From JAYFNU01 sp034933305 (GTDB taxonomy: Bacteria; Bacillota; Clostridia; Oscillospirales; Ruminococcaceae): 64,000 bases of DNA. Location of the stretch: positions 8,122 through 72,121 of the forward strand of contig JAYFNU010000014.1 of NCBI GenBank assembly GCA_034933305.1, written 5' to 3'. Below are positions 11,204-20,003 of this stretch, in pieces. Both the position numbers and the translations under genes were made by a program. The notes beneath the pieces are model-generated. The model was not told where the DNA came from, ran no database searches, and saw only the letters and a list, made by a program, of their open reading frames with translations. Every line of letters starts with the position of its first letter. Within the stretch, counting starts at the first letter, position 1.

Positions 11204-11232
11204 TTGCCCCGCTCCCCGTTCTGTGCTACACT
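11204..11232 (+). promoter_or_regulatory. Promoter of the small lipoprotein gene
   Basis: TTGCCC (11204-11209) and TACACT (11227-11232) are 17 bp apart. TGC directly before the -10 makes it an extended -10 promoter. Confidence 0.5.
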
Positions 11233-11311
11233 GTAAGCCTGCGGTCCCGCGGGGACGTCCCGCACGTCCGGGCCCCGCGGCGGCCGCTCCATTCTGATTC
11301 GGAGGCTTGAA

Positions 11312-11806
11312 ATGAAACGATCCCTTTTCGCCCTGCTGGTCATCACCTGCCTGCTGCTGAGCGGCTGCGCCGCGGCAGCTTCCGATACGGGCTCCCCGGC
11401 GACCGATCCCGCGGCCGCCGATGCCGCGGCCGATGAAACGGCATTTTTCGAACAGACGAAGACCTATATCCTGTCCGGGCAGAAGGACCTGCCGGCCGCA
11501 CAGCAGCTGCTCTGGAACCCGTCCTTCCTCGACGCCCTGGACTTTGCGCCGCTCTACGCCGACTATACGGCCGCCGGCGGCGCGCGGGAGGACGCCGCGG
11601 CCTTCGCCGCCTATCTGACGCAGAACGCCCCCGTGCCCGACAACTGGAAGGCGCTTTTCGAGGCCGACCTCAGGAAGACCTACGATGTGGCGCCGGAAAA
11701 ATATGAGGACCTCGGCGGCGGATCGTATCAGGTGTACGTCGAGATCGACGGCGCCGTCGTCCCCTATGTGACGGTCAATGCCCGCACCGGCTGGTATCAG
11801 AGCTGA
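11312..11806 (+). CDS. Small Ala-rich lipoprotein of unknown function
   Basis: A 164-residue protein with a lipoprotein signal (LLLSGCAAA, Cys at about residue 19), a low-complexity Ala/Asp/Pro linker, and a compact domain from about residue 45 with several aromatic residues, ending YVEIDGAVVPYVTVNARTGW, a beta-rich end. I do not recognise the domain. The ATG start has GGAGG six bases upstream. It is a single gene with its own promoter and terminator. Confidence 0.75.
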   Translation: MKRSLFALLVITCLLLSGCAAAASDTGSPATDPAAADAAADETAFFEQTKTYILSGQKDLPAAQQLLWNPSFLDALDFAPLYADYTAAGGAREDAAAFAAYLTQNAPVPDNWKALFEADLRKTYDVAPEKYEDLGGGSYQVYVEIDGAVVPYVTVNARTGWYQS

Positions 11807-11874
11807 ACGCGCGGCCCCGCGGGCCGGCCGCCGCGCCGAAAGATCCGTGTGCAGACCTCGCTTCGCTTTTTGAA

Positions 11875-11908
11875 AAAGCCGGCGCCTTCGGGCGCCGGCT
11901 TTCGTTTT
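11875..11908 (+). terminator. Terminator of the lipoprotein gene
   Basis: A 12-bp stem closed by a TTCG tetraloop (11887-11890) is followed by TCGTTTT. Confidence 0.85.
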
Positions 11909-11911
11909 ATC

Positions 11912-11953
11912 CGCAAACAAAGAGAGGCGCCGCGGCGCCTCTCTTTTGCGGGA
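11912..11953 (-). terminator. Terminator of the pseudopilin gene
   Basis: A long inverted repeat centred on GGCGCCGCGGCGCC with A/T-rich flanks lies just after the minus-strand stop codon; TCTTTGTTTG follows on that strand. It faces the terminator of the convergent gene. Confidence 0.75.
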
Positions 11954-11960
11954 GCCCTCG

Positions 11961-12818
11961 TCACTGTGACACCTCGACCCAGCCGCCGGGCGGCAGCGTC
12001 CAGCGGCCGATGGCGTTGGGCGCGACGTAATACTTCCCGCCGTAACTGCACAGATCGCCCGCCGCCGGCGCGCTCTTCCACGCGCCGCCCGCGATGTCCG
12101 CCGCGGACCAGATCTTCGTGCCGGAAGAAAGCCGTTCGAAATCCGATGGATATTTCGCCGCAAGGGCCGCGAGCGTGAGGGAATCGTCCCCCTGCCTGCC
12201 GACCCAGTGGGACCAGTTGCAGCAGAGATAGGTGCCCGTGTCGTCGCTGAGGATGCTGCCGCTCGCGATGTTCCAGCCGCCCGTCAGGATCTGCTGCTTG
12301 ACGTCCGTCCAGTCGCCCGTCGGCAGCAGCGTGTATGCCGTCCCCGCGCTGTCCGTCACGGTCACGCCCGCGGCGCTGCCGCCGTCCGCGGCGTCGGTGA
12401 AATTGTAGACCTGCTCGTGCAGCGCGCAACTGTCGGGGTCGGCGCAGTACGTCACGCGCAGACCGTCCTTTTCATACGTCAGGTGCAGTACCTGCGCCGA
12501 CACGGCGTCGACGCCGATGCCGCTGACGCCGCCGTCCACGCCCGCGAGCGCCAGCACGTCCGCCGGCGCGGGGGTGCAGTCGTCCGCGCCGTCCGCATAC
12601 GCTTCGGCCGCGAGCGTCTGCGCGGCGCTCACGCACGTCCGGCAGCCGACGATGATCGTCTTCTGCTTTGCCCGGTCGATGTAACCCGTCATGGACGGGA
12701 TGAAGATGCCCGCGAGGATCGCGAGGACGACCAGGGTGACGATGACTTCGACCAGCGTGAAGCCGCCGCTGCCTTTGCGGCGCCGCCGCGTTTCCTCTTT
12801 TTTTGTGCGATCCCCCAC
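11961..12818 (-). CDS. Type IV pilin-like protein with possible carbohydrate-binding tail
   Basis: A 285-residue prepilin-like protein. A basic leader ends in the prepilin peptidase site G|FTLVEVIVTL (about residue 19), with Glu at +5 and the hydrophobic helix that anchors or assembles pilins. The C-terminal part contains two Trp-rich segments; the last (IWSAADI to GGWVEV, about 235-283) has the spacing of a CBM5/12-like carbohydrate-binding module: Trp start, GDLCSYGGKYYV, closing GGW. It is a GTG start with GGAGGGAGGG upstream. No pilus assembly ATPase, platform protein or prepilin peptidase is near, so it must rely on genes elsewhere or act alone as a displayed adhesin. Confidence 0.8.
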   Translation of the reverse strand: MGDRTKKEETRRRRKGSGGFTLVEVIVTLVVLAILAGIFIPSMTGYIDRAKQKTIIVGCRTCVSAAQTLAAEAYADGADDCTPAPADVLALAGVDGGVSGIGVDAVSAQVLHLTYEKDGLRVTYCADPDSCALHEQVYNFTDAADGGSAAGVTVTDSAGTAYTLLPTGDWTDVKQQILTGGWNIASGSILSDDTGTYLCCNWSHWVGRQGDDSLTLAALAAKYPSDFERLSSGTKIWSAADIAGGAWKSAPAAGDLCSYGGKYYVAPNAIGRWTLPPGGWVEVSQ

Positions 12819-12939
12819 TGCAAGCCCTCCCTCCCCGCGATGTTACCTGTGTGTTATATTATACTACTATTATTTTGTAACCGAAAGGGCTGCGCCGCAA
12901 AAAAAGTGCGGTTTCTGCAAAATATGCGCGTTTTTTTAC

Positions 12940-12967
12940 TTGATTTGCTGCATTTCTGCGCTAAACT
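12940..12967 (+). promoter_or_regulatory. Candidate promoter of the GGDEF/EAL gene
   Basis: TTGATT (12940-12945) and TAAACT (12962-12967) are 16 bp apart and lie 25 bases before the start codon. Confidence 0.4.
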
Positions 12968-12991
12968 GAAGAAGAGAGGAGGCGATGACGC

Positions 12992-14920
12992 ATGCCGGGC
13001 CGATACAATGCGCAGTTTGAAATGTGTGCACTGGTCTTCCTCATCGTGATCGCGCTGCACTTTTTCATGCGCCCGCGCTATCCGAACAGGCTCAACCGCT
13101 TCTTCAGCTTTTTTATCCTCATCGGCTTCGTCGACATCGCGGCCGATGTGTTCTCCGCCTACGTCATCGCCAATGCGGCCGGGCTGCCGCTGTGGATCGA
13201 CTGGACGGTCAACATGGTGCTGTTCTACTGTCAGATCACGCTCGCGCCGCTGCTGTTCCTCTATGTCAGCTGCATGGCCGGCACGCTGCGGCAGGAAAAC
13301 AGGCGCTGGCACATCCTCGCGATGCTGCCCTTTGCGGTGACCTTCGTGCTGCTGTCGCTCAATCCGGCGCTGCACACCGTCTTCTATTTCGACGAAAACT
13401 TCAGCTATCGGCACGGTCCGCTGTTTCTGTCCCTCTACGCCGGCACCGTGTTTTACCTCGCGCTGTCGTGCGCGGTCATTCTGCAGCACAAGAAGCGCCT
13501 GCGCCTCGTGGAATACACGACGCTGCTCGCGTTTATCCTCGCCAACGTCACCGCCATCCTGCTGCAGTATCTCTTCCCCGCGTATCTCATCACGGGCGTG
13601 GCGCTGTCGATCTCCATTATGATGATGTATCTGACGCTGCAGAACCCCGACGAGATGCTCGATCCGCTGACCGACGTCTTCAACCGCACGGCCTTCCTGC
13701 TGTACATCGACTCGCTCCTCAAGGAGGAGCGCCGCTTCCAGATCGCGGTCTTCGATCTCGACGACATGAGCGCCGTGAACAGCGTGTTCGGCATCGCCGT
13801 CGGCGACGACGCGCTGCACGAGGTCGCGGCCTATCTCCAGCGCATCACCCGCGGCAGCCGTCTGTTCCGCATCATCGGCGACAGCTTTGCCGTCGTGACG
13901 ACGACCGAGCGGGCCTGCACCCGCATCGTGTCGACCGCGTCGGAGCGCTTCCGCGAGCGCTGGGACATCGGCGCTTTCACGATGAACCTCTCCGTGTGCA
14001 TCGGCTATTCCTGCGAGGTATGGCGGTGCAGCAACACGGACGAGGTCGTCACGCTCGCGGGCGAGGTGCTCGGCGACGCGAAAAAGAGCGGGCGCGGCAG
14101 CATCGCGTCGTCCGGCGAAAGCGCCGTGCTGCGCGTCCGGCGGCAGGCGCACGTCGAGGAGCTGCTGCGCCGGGCGATCGACGGCGACACCGTCGAGGTC
14201 TGGCTGCAGCCCATCGTGCGCCTCGACGCCGGCAGGCCCGCGGCGGCCGAGGCGCTCGCGCGCATCCGCGACGAAAACGGCAGCATCGTCATGCCCGGCG
14301 AATTCATCCCCATCGCCGAGCGCACGGGGCTCATCGTCCCGCTGGGCACCCAGGTCTTCGACAAGGCCTGCCGCTTCCTGCGCGACAGCGGGCTCAACGA
14401 CGACGCGGAATTTGAAAAGGTCTGCATCAACCTGTCCGTCGTCGAGTGCATCGACGAGCTGCTGACGTGCAAGATCTACGACATCGTCGGGAAATACGGC
14501 ATTCGGCCCTCCAAGCTCTGCTTTGAGATCACCGAGACGACGGCCACGCTGTCGGAGACGCTGCCCGCGCGCATGAAGGCGCTGTGCGCCGAGGGCTACG
14601 GCTTCGCGCTCGACGATTTCGGCACCGGCTACGCCAATTACGATTCCATCATGCGCCTGCCCTTCCGCGTCGTGAAGATGGACAAATCGCTGTTCGATAT
14701 CAGCCTCGTCGACAAAAAGAGCGAAACGGTCTTTTTCCACACCATTGAGATGGTGCGCGCGCTCGGGCTCAACGTCGTCGTCGAGGGCGTCGAGACGGCG
14801 CAGCAGGCCGCGCTGCTCACGCAGCACGGCGTGTCCTATGCGCAGGGCTACTATTTCGCGCGGCCGCTGTCGGGGCCGGATTTCCTTGCGCTTTACAAAA
14901 GCGAAGGGCAGCCCGGCTGA
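12992..14920 (+). CDS. Membrane GGDEF-EAL protein, probable c-di-GMP phosphodiesterase
   Basis: A 642-residue protein. The first 215 residues form about seven membrane helices. A GGDEF domain follows (about 220-365) whose signature reads RIIGDSF instead of GGDEF, so cyclase activity is unlikely; it may bind GTP. The EAL domain (about 385-635) keeps AEALARI (EAL), DDFGTGYANY, KMDKSLF and VEGVET, the residues expected for metal binding and catalysis. It should therefore break down cyclic di-GMP in response to a membrane or cytosolic signal. It is divergent from the pseudopilin gene, and the two could be linked through surface attachment. Confidence 0.9.
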   Translation: MPGRYNAQFEMCALVFLIVIALHFFMRPRYPNRLNRFFSFFILIGFVDIAADVFSAYVIANAAGLPLWIDWTVNMVLFYCQITLAPLLFLYVSCMAGTLRQENRRWHILAMLPFAVTFVLLSLNPALHTVFYFDENFSYRHGPLFLSLYAGTVFYLALSCAVILQHKKRLRLVEYTTLLAFILANVTAILLQYLFPAYLITGVALSISIMMMYLTLQNPDEMLDPLTDVFNRTAFLLYIDSLLKEERRFQIAVFDLDDMSAVNSVFGIAVGDDALHEVAAYLQRITRGSRLFRIIGDSFAVVTTTERACTRIVSTASERFRERWDIGAFTMNLSVCIGYSCEVWRCSNTDEVVTLAGEVLGDAKKSGRGSIASSGESAVLRVRRQAHVEELLRRAIDGDTVEVWLQPIVRLDAGRPAAAEALARIRDENGSIVMPGEFIPIAERTGLIVPLGTQVFDKACRFLRDSGLNDDAEFEKVCINLSVVECIDELLTCKIYDIVGKYGIRPSKLCFEITETTATLSETLPARMKALCAEGYGFALDDFGTGYANYDSIMRLPFRVVKMDKSLFDISLVDKKSETVFFHTIEMVRALGLNVVVEGVETAQQAALLTQHGVSYAQGYYFARPLSGPDFLALYKSEGQPG

Positions 14921-14969
14921 CCCGCGCACAGCATCGCGCCGCGTCCGGATCCCGGCTTGAAAACGCAGA

Positions 14970-15006
14970 CCGCCGCGGGGGCTTCGATCCCTCGCGGCGG
15001 TTTTTT
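14970..15006 (+). terminator. Terminator of the GGDEF/EAL gene
   Basis: The stem CCGCCGCG (14970-14977) / CGCGGCGG (14993-15000) is followed by six T's. Confidence 0.85.
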
Positions 15007-15052
15007 GTCCGTTCGCCCGCCTGCGTCCTGCGCTGGCGGACTTCTCCGTTTT

Positions 15053-15085
15053 AAAAGCGCCGCCCGGACGGACGGCGCTCTTTTT
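15053..15085. terminator. Bidirectional terminator before the CmpB-like gene end
   Basis: AGCGCCG (15056-15062) pairs with CGGCGCT (15073-15079). T runs follow on both strands, so it can end the minus-strand gene that stops at 15097. Confidence 0.7.
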
Positions 15086-15096
15086 GTCGGCCGCGC

Positions 15097-15885
15097 TCAG
15101 CGGCGGGGCAGCTTGTCCTCGACGCTCCTGCGGAGCTTGTTCGCGTTCTCCCGCAAATGCGCCGCCTCGGCCCGCAGCCGGTCGGCGTAAGCGCTCAGCT
15201 GCTCGCTCAGCGGCAGCGAGGAGTGCATGGACAGGAAGAACAGCGCCTTCTCGAGGCGTTTCTCGTTTCCCTCGCGGATGTGCGCGCGCAGCTCCTCGAG
15301 CCGCACGACGAGGTCGTTGTCCCGCGCGAAGGCGCGGATGCGCACGAGGATATTCGACGAGTAGGCGAGGTCGATCGCGAAGACGCCGAAAAAGAAGCCG
15401 ACGACGAAGGAAAAGGCGAGATTGCCGGACAGCCATTCGAGCGCGCTGAGGATGTGCGGGTGGATGAAAAAGTAGTACACGGCGCTGAGCACCGCCCAGT
15501 ACAGGGAGAATTTCGGGCAGATGACGCCGCACAGATTTCCCCAGTTCCCCGAGTAATCCCACAGCCGGACCTTCATCACCCGCAGGCACAGCATGCCCGT
15601 GGCGAACTCCAGCGCCGTGACGCACAGCGCCATGAGCGCAAAGAGCACGAGCTTTTCGAGCACCGGGTCGGCAATGGTCAGATCCCGCTCGCAGCCCGCG
15701 AGCGCATAGAGGATGCACAGCCCGAAGCCGTACAGCGGCACATAGGGCCCGACGAGGAAGCCGGGGTTGATCCACTTGCGCTCGGGGTTCAACGACGAGA
15801 AAAAGCGCCGGTAGAAGACCTCGAGCACCCAGCCGAACACGCTGCCGATAAAAAACAGAAAAGAGAGAATCAGAAAAATATTCAC
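15097..15885 (-). CDS. Putative ABC transporter permease, CmpB-like membrane protein
   Basis: A 262-residue protein with about five membrane helices in the first 190 residues and a charged helical C-terminal region. The order of segments (SVFGWVLEVFYRR, NPGFLVGPYVPLYGFG, then WDYSGNWGNLCGVICP) is that of the family annotated as putative ABC transporter permease (PF06541), common in Clostridia and of unknown function. The name rests on old annotation, not on a partner ATPase; none is nearby. The GTG start overlaps the stop of the MATE gene by 4 bases, so the two are co-transcribed. Confidence 0.82.
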   Translation of the reverse strand: MNIFLILSFLFFIGSVFGWVLEVFYRRFFSSLNPERKWINPGFLVGPYVPLYGFGLCILYALAGCERDLTIADPVLEKLVLFALMALCVTALEFATGMLCLRVMKVRLWDYSGNWGNLCGVICPKFSLYWAVLSAVYYFFIHPHILSALEWLSGNLAFSFVVGFFFGVFAIDLAYSSNILVRIRAFARDNDLVVRLEELRAHIREGNEKRLEKALFFLSMHSSLPLSEQLSAYADRLRAEAAHLRENANKLRRSVEDKLPRR

Positions 15886-17303
15886 ACTTCGCCTCGAGAT
15901 ATTTCTTCGGTCCGCGCATGCGCGCCGGAACGGGTCAGATCGTTGATCCAGTGCATGCGCAGCACCCGCACGAGGCCGACGATCGACTTCATCGGCATGT
16001 CGGCCTTGATGAGCAGGATGACGAGCACCGGCGACAGCTTCCATCGGAACGCCGCGAGCAGCCCGAGCGGGATGGCGATCATCCACATCGTGACGATATC
16101 GGTCCAGAAGCCCGTCTTGGCGTCGCCGCCCGCGCGCAGGATCCCCACGAGGCCGATGATCTCCCACGCGTTGAAGAAGGTCACCGCCGCCATGATGGGC
16201 AGCAGCTGCCGCGCGTAGGCGCGCGTCTCCTCGGTGATGCTGAACAGGCCGATAAAGGGGTTCCCGAGCAGCAGCACGAGCAGCATCCCCCCGAGGCCGA
16301 GACCGGTCGCGACGAGCATGAGCGAGCGCGCCTGCCGCTTCGTTCCCTCGATGTCGCCCGCGCCGATGGCGTTGCCCACGAGGATCTGCGACGCGCCGGA
16401 GTAGCCCGTCAGCACGCCGGACATCATCTGGTTGAGCGTATAGACGATGTTGTAGGCGGCCACGGCGCCGGTGCTGATCTGCCCCATGACGATCTGCGAC
16501 GCCGACGTGCCGAAGCTCCAGATGAGCTCATGGCCGAGGATGGGCTTTGCGACGGCGACGTAGTCGCGGAACAGCGCGCCGTCGAACCGCGCGAGATCCC
16601 GCAGGTGCAGCGCCGGCTCGCTGCTCTTCGAAAACAGGCACAGCAGCAGGAACAGGAACTCGATCACGCGCGAAACGAGCGTGCCGACGGCCGGCCCCAG
16701 CGCGCCGAGCGCCGGCATCCCCGCCCTGCCGAAGATGAACAGATAATTGAGCAGGATGTTCACCGAGTAACACACGAGGTTGCCCCAGAACACGAGCCGC
16801 ACGCGGCCGACCGCCCGGACGTAGCTGTAGATCTCGTCCGAAATGCAGAACGGGATCATCGTCGCGGCCGTGATGAGCAGATACTTGCGGCCGATGGCGA
16901 GCACCGCGGCGTCGCTCGTCATGATGCGCATGACGGCCGACGGGAACAGCGCCACGATCAGCGTGCAGCCCGCGCCGAAGATCACCGCGATGCGGAAACA
17001 GATCCCGAGCAGCGTCTTCGTCGTTTCGCCGTCGCGCTTGCCCCAGTACTGCGCGACGAGCACGCCCACGGGCGACACGAGCCCGTAGGCGATGATGGTG
17101 AAAATATAATAGAGCTGCGACGCCTGCGACACGGCCGCCATCTCGGTCTCGCCGAAGCGGCCCATCATGAGCGTGTTGAGCGCGTTGACGCCCACCATCA
17201 GCAGCTGCTGGATGACGAGCGGGAACGCGAGCGACCACGCCCGCCGGTAAAAGGCCCTGTCCCGGCACAGCAGCGGCTCCCTCGCCGTTTCAGCTTCTGT
17301 CAT
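15882..17303 (-). CDS. MATE family efflux transporter
   Basis: A 473-residue membrane protein with twelve predicted helices and the pseudo-symmetric halves of the MATE (multidrug and toxic compound extrusion) family: PLVIQQLLMVGVNALNTLMM in helix 1-2 and SASQIVMGQISTGAVAAYN in helix 7-8. It should export a cationic or aromatic compound by Na+ or H+ exchange. The ATG at 17303 is chosen over the longer frame because upstream codons are antisense shadow; it overlaps the nucleoside hydrolase gene by 14 bases. It is part of a three-gene unit with that hydrolase and the CmpB-like protein. Confidence 0.9.
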   Translation of the reverse strand: MTEAETAREPLLCRDRAFYRRAWSLAFPLVIQQLLMVGVNALNTLMMGRFGETEMAAVSQASQLYYIFTIIAYGLVSPVGVLVAQYWGKRDGETTKTLLGICFRIAVIFGAGCTLIVALFPSAVMRIMTSDAAVLAIGRKYLLITAATMIPFCISDEIYSYVRAVGRVRLVFWGNLVCYSVNILLNYLFIFGRAGMPALGALGPAVGTLVSRVIEFLFLLLCLFSKSSEPALHLRDLARFDGALFRDYVAVAKPILGHELIWSFGTSASQIVMGQISTGAVAAYNIVYTLNQMMSGVLTGYSGASQILVGNAIGAGDIEGTKRQARSLMLVATGLGLGGMLLVLLLGNPFIGLFSITEETRAYARQLLPIMAAVTFFNAWEIIGLVGILRAGGDAKTGFWTDIVTMWMIAIPLGLLAAFRWKLSPVLVILLIKADMPMKSIVGLVRVLRMHWINDLTRSGAHARTEEISRGEV

Positions 17304-18222
17304 AGCAATCCAGCAGGTACTTTCTGAATTTTTCGACGTCGATGCCCAGCGCGACGTCGGCGTTGGCCGGACGGCCCAGCCGCCCGCGCAGATCCGCAAA
17401 GGTGTGGCCCCAGGTGTATTCGCCGGCGCATTCGACGTCGACGTAGAGCTTTTCGGTGCGCAGGCACTCGGGGCAGAACGCGGCGGCGAACGCCAGCGCG
17501 TCGTGCATGACGGCGTCCTCGTGGCCCTCGTCGCGGCGGCGGAACATGAACTCAAGCAGCTCGGCGGCGAGGTTCGACGCCTTCGTGTTGTGCGCGCGCA
17601 GATGCCGCGCGTCCTCCTCGAGCATCACCGCCTTGAGCGTGACGTCGAGGCCGACCATCGTCAGCGGGATGCCGCTCTTGAAGACGACGCGCCCCGCCTC
17701 GGCGTCCGCCCAGATGTTGAACTCGGCCGTCGTGCTGACGTTACCGCCGTAAACGGCGCCGCCCATGATCCAGAGGTGCTTGATGAGGACCTTGAGCTCG
17801 GGATACTCGAGCAGCGCGAGCGCGATGTTCGTCAGCGGCCCGATGGCGAGGATCTCGAGGTTGCCCGCGCATTCCTTCGCCTTTTCGTAGATGAGCTGCG
17901 TCGCGCGCAGCTCGCTGAAGGCCTTTTGGGATTCCGGGATGACGACGGGCCCGAGGCCCTTTTTGCCGTGGGTCGACTCGTCCTGTCCGTGATAATTGTA
18001 GCGCAGCCGCATGCCCTCGGCCGCGCCGACCGCCACGGGGATGTCGAAGCCGAGATAATCGATCAGGTTGAGCGTGTTGCGCGAGGTATATTCGACCTCG
18101 ACGTTGCCGTCGACCGTCGTACAGGCGACGACCTCGGCGCGCGGTTCGTACAGCGCCTCCATGATGGCGATGGCGTCGTCGGTGCCGGTGTCGCAGTCGA
18201 TGAGAAATTTTCTTTTTTCCAT
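17290..18222 (-). CDS. Inosine-uridine-type nucleoside hydrolase
   Basis: A 310-residue hydrolase that cleaves the N-glycosidic bond of a nucleoside to base and ribose. The N-terminal Asp cluster DCDTGTDDAIAI that binds Ca2+ and ribose is intact, with NLEILAIGPLTNIAL, LWIMGGAV and AEFNIWADAEA (metal and substrate residues) and the later HDALAFA. The exact base preference cannot be read off. It heads a minus-strand unit with the MATE exporter, and an intact PfkB sugar kinase lies divergently 115 bases away. Together they suggest nucleoside breakdown and phosphorylation of the freed sugar. Confidence 0.92.
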   Translation of the reverse strand: MEKRKFLIDCDTGTDDAIAIMEALYEPRAEVVACTTVDGNVEVEYTSRNTLNLIDYLGFDIPVAVGAAEGMRLRYNYHGQDESTHGKKGLGPVVIPESQKAFSELRATQLIYEKAKECAGNLEILAIGPLTNIALALLEYPELKVLIKHLWIMGGAVYGGNVSTTAEFNIWADAEAGRVVFKSGIPLTMVGLDVTLKAVMLEEDARHLRAHNTKASNLAAELLEFMFRRRDEGHEDAVMHDALAFAAAFCPECLRTEKLYVDVECAGEYTWGHTFADLRGRLGRPANADVALGIDVEKFRKYLLDCYDRS

Positions 18223-18301
18223 CTTTGTCTGCCTTTCTGTGTGCTGTATTTTGTCCGCCGCACAAAAGAACGCGCCGTGTGCTGCGAAGAAAAAGCGGAT
18301 A

Positions 18302-18310
18302 TGCTATACT
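18302..18310 (+). promoter_or_regulatory. Extended -10 promoter of the PfkB kinase gene
   Basis: TGC directly before TATACT forms an extended -10 about 28 bases before the start codon; no strong -35 is seen. Confidence 0.45.
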
Positions 18311-18337
18311 GGATAAAAACGCGGGAGGTGTCCCTCA

Positions 18338-19252
18338 ATGGATTACTGTGTCTACATCGGCGACGTCGCGCTCGACGAATATTACCGGGCGGCCGCATGG
18401 CCGCGGCAGGGCGACAAGGTCCTGGTCGACGCGCTGCCCGCCGTCCCCGGCGGCATGATCGCCAACGCCGCGTGCGTGTGCGCGTCGTTCGGCATGAAGA
18501 CCTGCTTCGCGGGCATCCTCAACCGCGGCGCCGTCTCGCGCTTTCTGCTGGACGACCTCGGGAAGCGGGGCGTCGACACCTCGCTGACCGTCTTCGACGA
18601 CACGCTCGCCGACTCGAAGGTGATGATCTTCATGACGGGCAGCGATCACACGATGCTCATCCCGCGCATCGCCCCGCAGCACATGGGCATCGACGCGGGC
18701 GCGCTCGAGACGCTGCAGAAGGCGAGATACGTCTATACGACGCCCGGCGATATGGCGCTGCTGCGCTGCGGGCAGCTCAGCGGCTTCGCGCTGGCCGACG
18801 CCGTGCGCGCGAAGGGGGCGCGGCTCGTCTTCGACGCCGACGTCGACTATGTGCGCGACGGCGACGAGGAGCGCTACCGCCACCTCGACATCTGTTTCTT
18901 CAACGAGCAGGGCTTTGCGAGCGTCTGCGCGGGCCGCTCCCGCGCCGAGACGGCGCAGCGCCTTCTGTCGCTCGGCCTCGAGTTCGCCGTCGTCACGCTG
19001 GGCGCGGCGGGCTGCGAGATCTACGGGCGCGGCGGCATGCAGGCCGTCCCCGCAAAGCGGATCGAGGCCGTCGACGTGACGGGGGCGGGCGACACCTTTT
19101 GCTCCTCGTTCATGTTCGCGCTCACGCGCGGCGACACGCCCCGCGAAGCCGCCGAATTCGCGACGGCCGCCGCCGCCGTGTGCGTGTCGCATCTCGGCGC
19201 GCGCAGCGGCGCGGCGGGCATCGCCGCCGTCGAGGCCATGCGGCGCTCATAG
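18338..19252 (+). CDS. PfkB/ribokinase family sugar kinase
   Basis: A 304-residue kinase of the ribokinase fold. The N-terminal PGGMIANAACVCASFG loop and the C-terminal signature DVTGAGDTFCSSF with the catalytic Asp are intact. Ribose, a nucleoside or another small sugar is the likely acceptor. The ATG start has GGGAGGTG eight bases upstream. It is divergent from the nucleoside hydrolase and converges on the M24 gene, overlapping its end by 6 bases. The neighbourhood suggests phosphorylation of ribose released by the hydrolase. Confidence 0.9.
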   Translation: MDYCVYIGDVALDEYYRAAAWPRQGDKVLVDALPAVPGGMIANAACVCASFGMKTCFAGILNRGAVSRFLLDDLGKRGVDTSLTVFDDTLADSKVMIFMTGSDHTMLIPRIAPQHMGIDAGALETLQKARYVYTTPGDMALLRCGQLSGFALADAVRAKGARLVFDADVDYVRDGDEERYRHLDICFFNEQGFASVCAGRSRAETAQRLLSLGLEFAVVTLGAAGCEIYGRGGMQAVPAKRIEAVDVTGAGDTFCSSFMFALTRGDTPREAAEFATAAAAVCVSHLGARSGAAGIAAVEAMRRS

Positions 19253-19969
19253 GCAGCGCAGCGCGTCCCCCTCGAAGTAGTAAATATTTTCGCGTTTGAA
19301 GCCGCGGTCGCCGCCCTCGCGGGCGATGTGCGGTTCGAAGGTAAAGGGCCGTGCGAGCTCGGCGAACGTCGAGCGCACGCCCTTTTCTATATAGATGCGA
19401 TCCTGCTCGAGCACCTCGACCGTGTGTCCGAGATTCTTTTTGTAGTCGAGGTTGACGAACCCGATGCGCTCGATCTCCTCGTTGAGCTTATAGTAGATCT
19501 CCTCGAAGGTGGAATCCGGCCGCGCGGTGCGCATGAGCATCTCGTGCAGATGCAGCTCTGCGTCGAGCCCCTGCCGGAAGGCGGGCGTCGACGGCTGATC
19601 CTCGGGGGCCGCGGCGCCGTTTTCGATGAAGATGGTGCGCGCATAATCGCCCCAGTAGCCGCCGATGGTCGGCGCGAGGTCGAGCGTGACGACGTCGTTG
19701 TCGCCGAGGATGTTCGTCTCGCTCGCGTAATAGTTGAGCCCGGACGTCGACACCCGCGAGCGCGGGCCGAGCAGCACGAGCGCGCCGACGCCGTGATACC
19801 ACCAGCTGTCGGAGCCGCGGCGCACGAGCCCCTCGAGCGCGAGCGTCTCGATCTCCTTTTCGCTCATGCCGGGCCGCACGAGCGCGTGCAGCTCATGGAT
19901 CGTGTCGCGCGCCGCATTCTGCGCGGCGCGGTTTTTTTCAATGGACCGCTCGAGGACCGCAGTTCCCAT
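19247..19969 (-). CDS. M24 peptidase-fold protein, copy 1
   Basis: A 240-residue pita-bread-fold protein related to methionine aminopeptidase, prolidase and creatinase, without the N-terminal domain of the last two. Putative metal ligands are visible: Asp pair in DLAPTIGGYWGDYAR, His in LGHTVEV, Glu in FTFEPHI and the C-terminal Glu in RENIYYF. Its substrate could be a dipeptide or a non-peptide amide. It is the last gene of the ECF-transporter operon, 34 bases after the M20 gene. A second copy with the same ending (FEPHI...RCL/RCI) lies near the start of the operon. Confidence 0.85.
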   Translation of the reverse strand: MGTAVLERSIEKNRAAQNAARDTIHELHALVRPGMSEKEIETLALEGLVRRGSDSWWYHGVGALVLLGPRSRVSTSGLNYYASETNILGDNDVVTLDLAPTIGGYWGDYARTIFIENGAAAPEDQPSTPAFRQGLDAELHLHEMLMRTARPDSTFEEIYYKLNEEIERIGFVNLDYKKNLGHTVEVLEQDRIYIEKGVRSTFAELARPFTFEPHIAREGGDRGFKRENIYYFEGDALRCL

Positions 19970-20003
19970 GGGATGTTCCTTTCTCTATGCCCGCCGCAGC
20001 GGG

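Larger units (their letters stand above)
10956..11311. other. Divergent regulatory region, MarR gene and lipoprotein gene
   Basis: About 355 bases between divergent genes. It holds the two promoters listed separately. The GC-rich centre (about 11030-11200) shows no supported gene. Confidence 0.5.

Noticed and set aside
12854..15919. 1021-codon open frame antisense to the GGDEF/EAL gene
   Set aside because: It is the mirror of GC-rich coding on the plus strand; composition is Arg/Ala/Gly/Asp-rich with no domain, and the real gene has complete motifs and a promoter.
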